A stretch of DNA of 5,871 nt, from contig JACMJD010000704.1 of assembly GCA_014380825.1 (NCBI GenBank), positions 1 through 5,871 on the forward strand, given 5' to 3'. This DNA comes from Phycisphaerae bacterium (GTDB lineage Bacteria > Planctomycetota > Phycisphaerae > Tepidisphaerales > Tepidisphaeraceae). The translations under genes were made by a program, and so were the position numbers. Shown piece by piece: positions 5,705 to 5,871 of the stretch (its first letter is position 1; each line of letters begins with the position of its first letter). The notes beneath the pieces are model-generated. The model did not search any database. It was not told the origin of the DNA and saw only the letters and a program-made list of their open reading frames with translations.

Positions 5705-5871
5705 ATGAGTGACCTCCAGACCCAGCCCCCGCTTTCCCCCGCCGAGCGACCGTCCGAGAACTCGCCAGCGAGCTCGGCCGCAACCTCGAGCGATTCGCTG
5801 CAAAAGCTGCACAAGATGTCCCGCACCGCCGGCCTCGGCAGCGGCGATTATGCCGCCGTCAACGGGCTGGC
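5705..5871 (+). CDS. Hypothetical protein, N-terminal fragment; gene runs off the right edge
   Basis: The frame is open from ATG 5705 to the window end (55 codons plus two bases). The first 30 residues, beginning MSDLQTQPPLSPAERPSENS, are rich in Pro, Ser and Ala and probably disordered. They are followed by LQKLHKMSRTAGLGSGDYAA (32-51), which looks like the start of an ordered region. In my recollection, planctomycete proteins with a 'KxSxTAGxGxxxYxAVN' stretch continue into membrane segments, but the window ends before any such segment and this cannot be tested here. An in-frame GTG at 5696 is an alternative start. No Shine-Dalgarno is visible, and the start was chosen as the first ATG before the recognisable N-terminus. 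Real coding is likely; function is unknown. Confidence 0.6.
   Translation, partial: MSDLQTQPPLSPAERPSENSPASSAATSSDSLQKLHKMSRTAGLGSGDYAAVNGL

Noticed and set aside
5549..5826. Minus-strand open frames of 87 and 88 codons opposite the right-edge gene.
   Set aside because: Low-complexity Arg/Ser/Gly-rich translations; the plus-strand frame from 5705 has a plausible N-terminus and stays open to the window edge.

Overview
The window is GC-rich bacterial DNA. The best guess is a member of the Planctomycetota or a close relative. That guess rests on resemblance, not on a search: the particular version of the YkgJ-type protein, several short lineage-type hypothetical proteins, weak or absent Shine-Dalgarno sites, and two kinds of intergenic repeat (CTCTGAA-type heptads and AAGCTCC/GACAAA-type inverted repeats) that I associate with such genomes. 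It looks like ordinary chromosome. I see no transposase, phage gene, integrase, tRNA, rRNA or CRISPR array.

Layout. Positions 1-1539 (minus strand) hold the first 513 codons of a pyruvate carboxylase, which runs off the left edge. After a 58-bp divergent gap comes a YkgJ-family cysteine-cluster protein (1598-2131, plus). It is followed by a 39-bp gap almost filled with heptad repeats, then a two-gene cassette: an MBOAT membrane O-acyltransferase (2171-3595) and, 5 bp later, a membrane-anchored SGNH/AlgJ-like protein (3601-4797). Next comes a well-formed sigma70-type promoter (4881-4910) and a small predicted lipoprotein (4995-5219). A 128-bp imperfect inverted repeat (5233-5360) separates it from a convergent 62-residue hypothetical gene (5364-5552, minus). 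The last gene (5705 to the right edge, plus) is the N-terminus of an unrecognised protein.

How the genes work together. The clearest functional unit is the MBOAT plus SGNH pair. By analogy with AlgI/AlgJ/AlgX, PatA/PatB and DltB/DltD, it should move an acyl group, probably acetyl, across the membrane and place it on a cell-surface or exported polysaccharide. The substrate cannot be read from this window. Pyruvate carboxylase is central metabolism (anaplerosis and gluconeogenesis) and is probably unrelated to the cassette. The other small genes are of unknown function.

The main points worth a second look are the long inverted repeat, the heptad array in place of a ribosome-binding site, a 17-bp tandem duplication that reframes the tail of the YkgJ-like protein, and the Asn where the SGNH catalytic Asp is expected. 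I do not see a convincing, wholly new system here.
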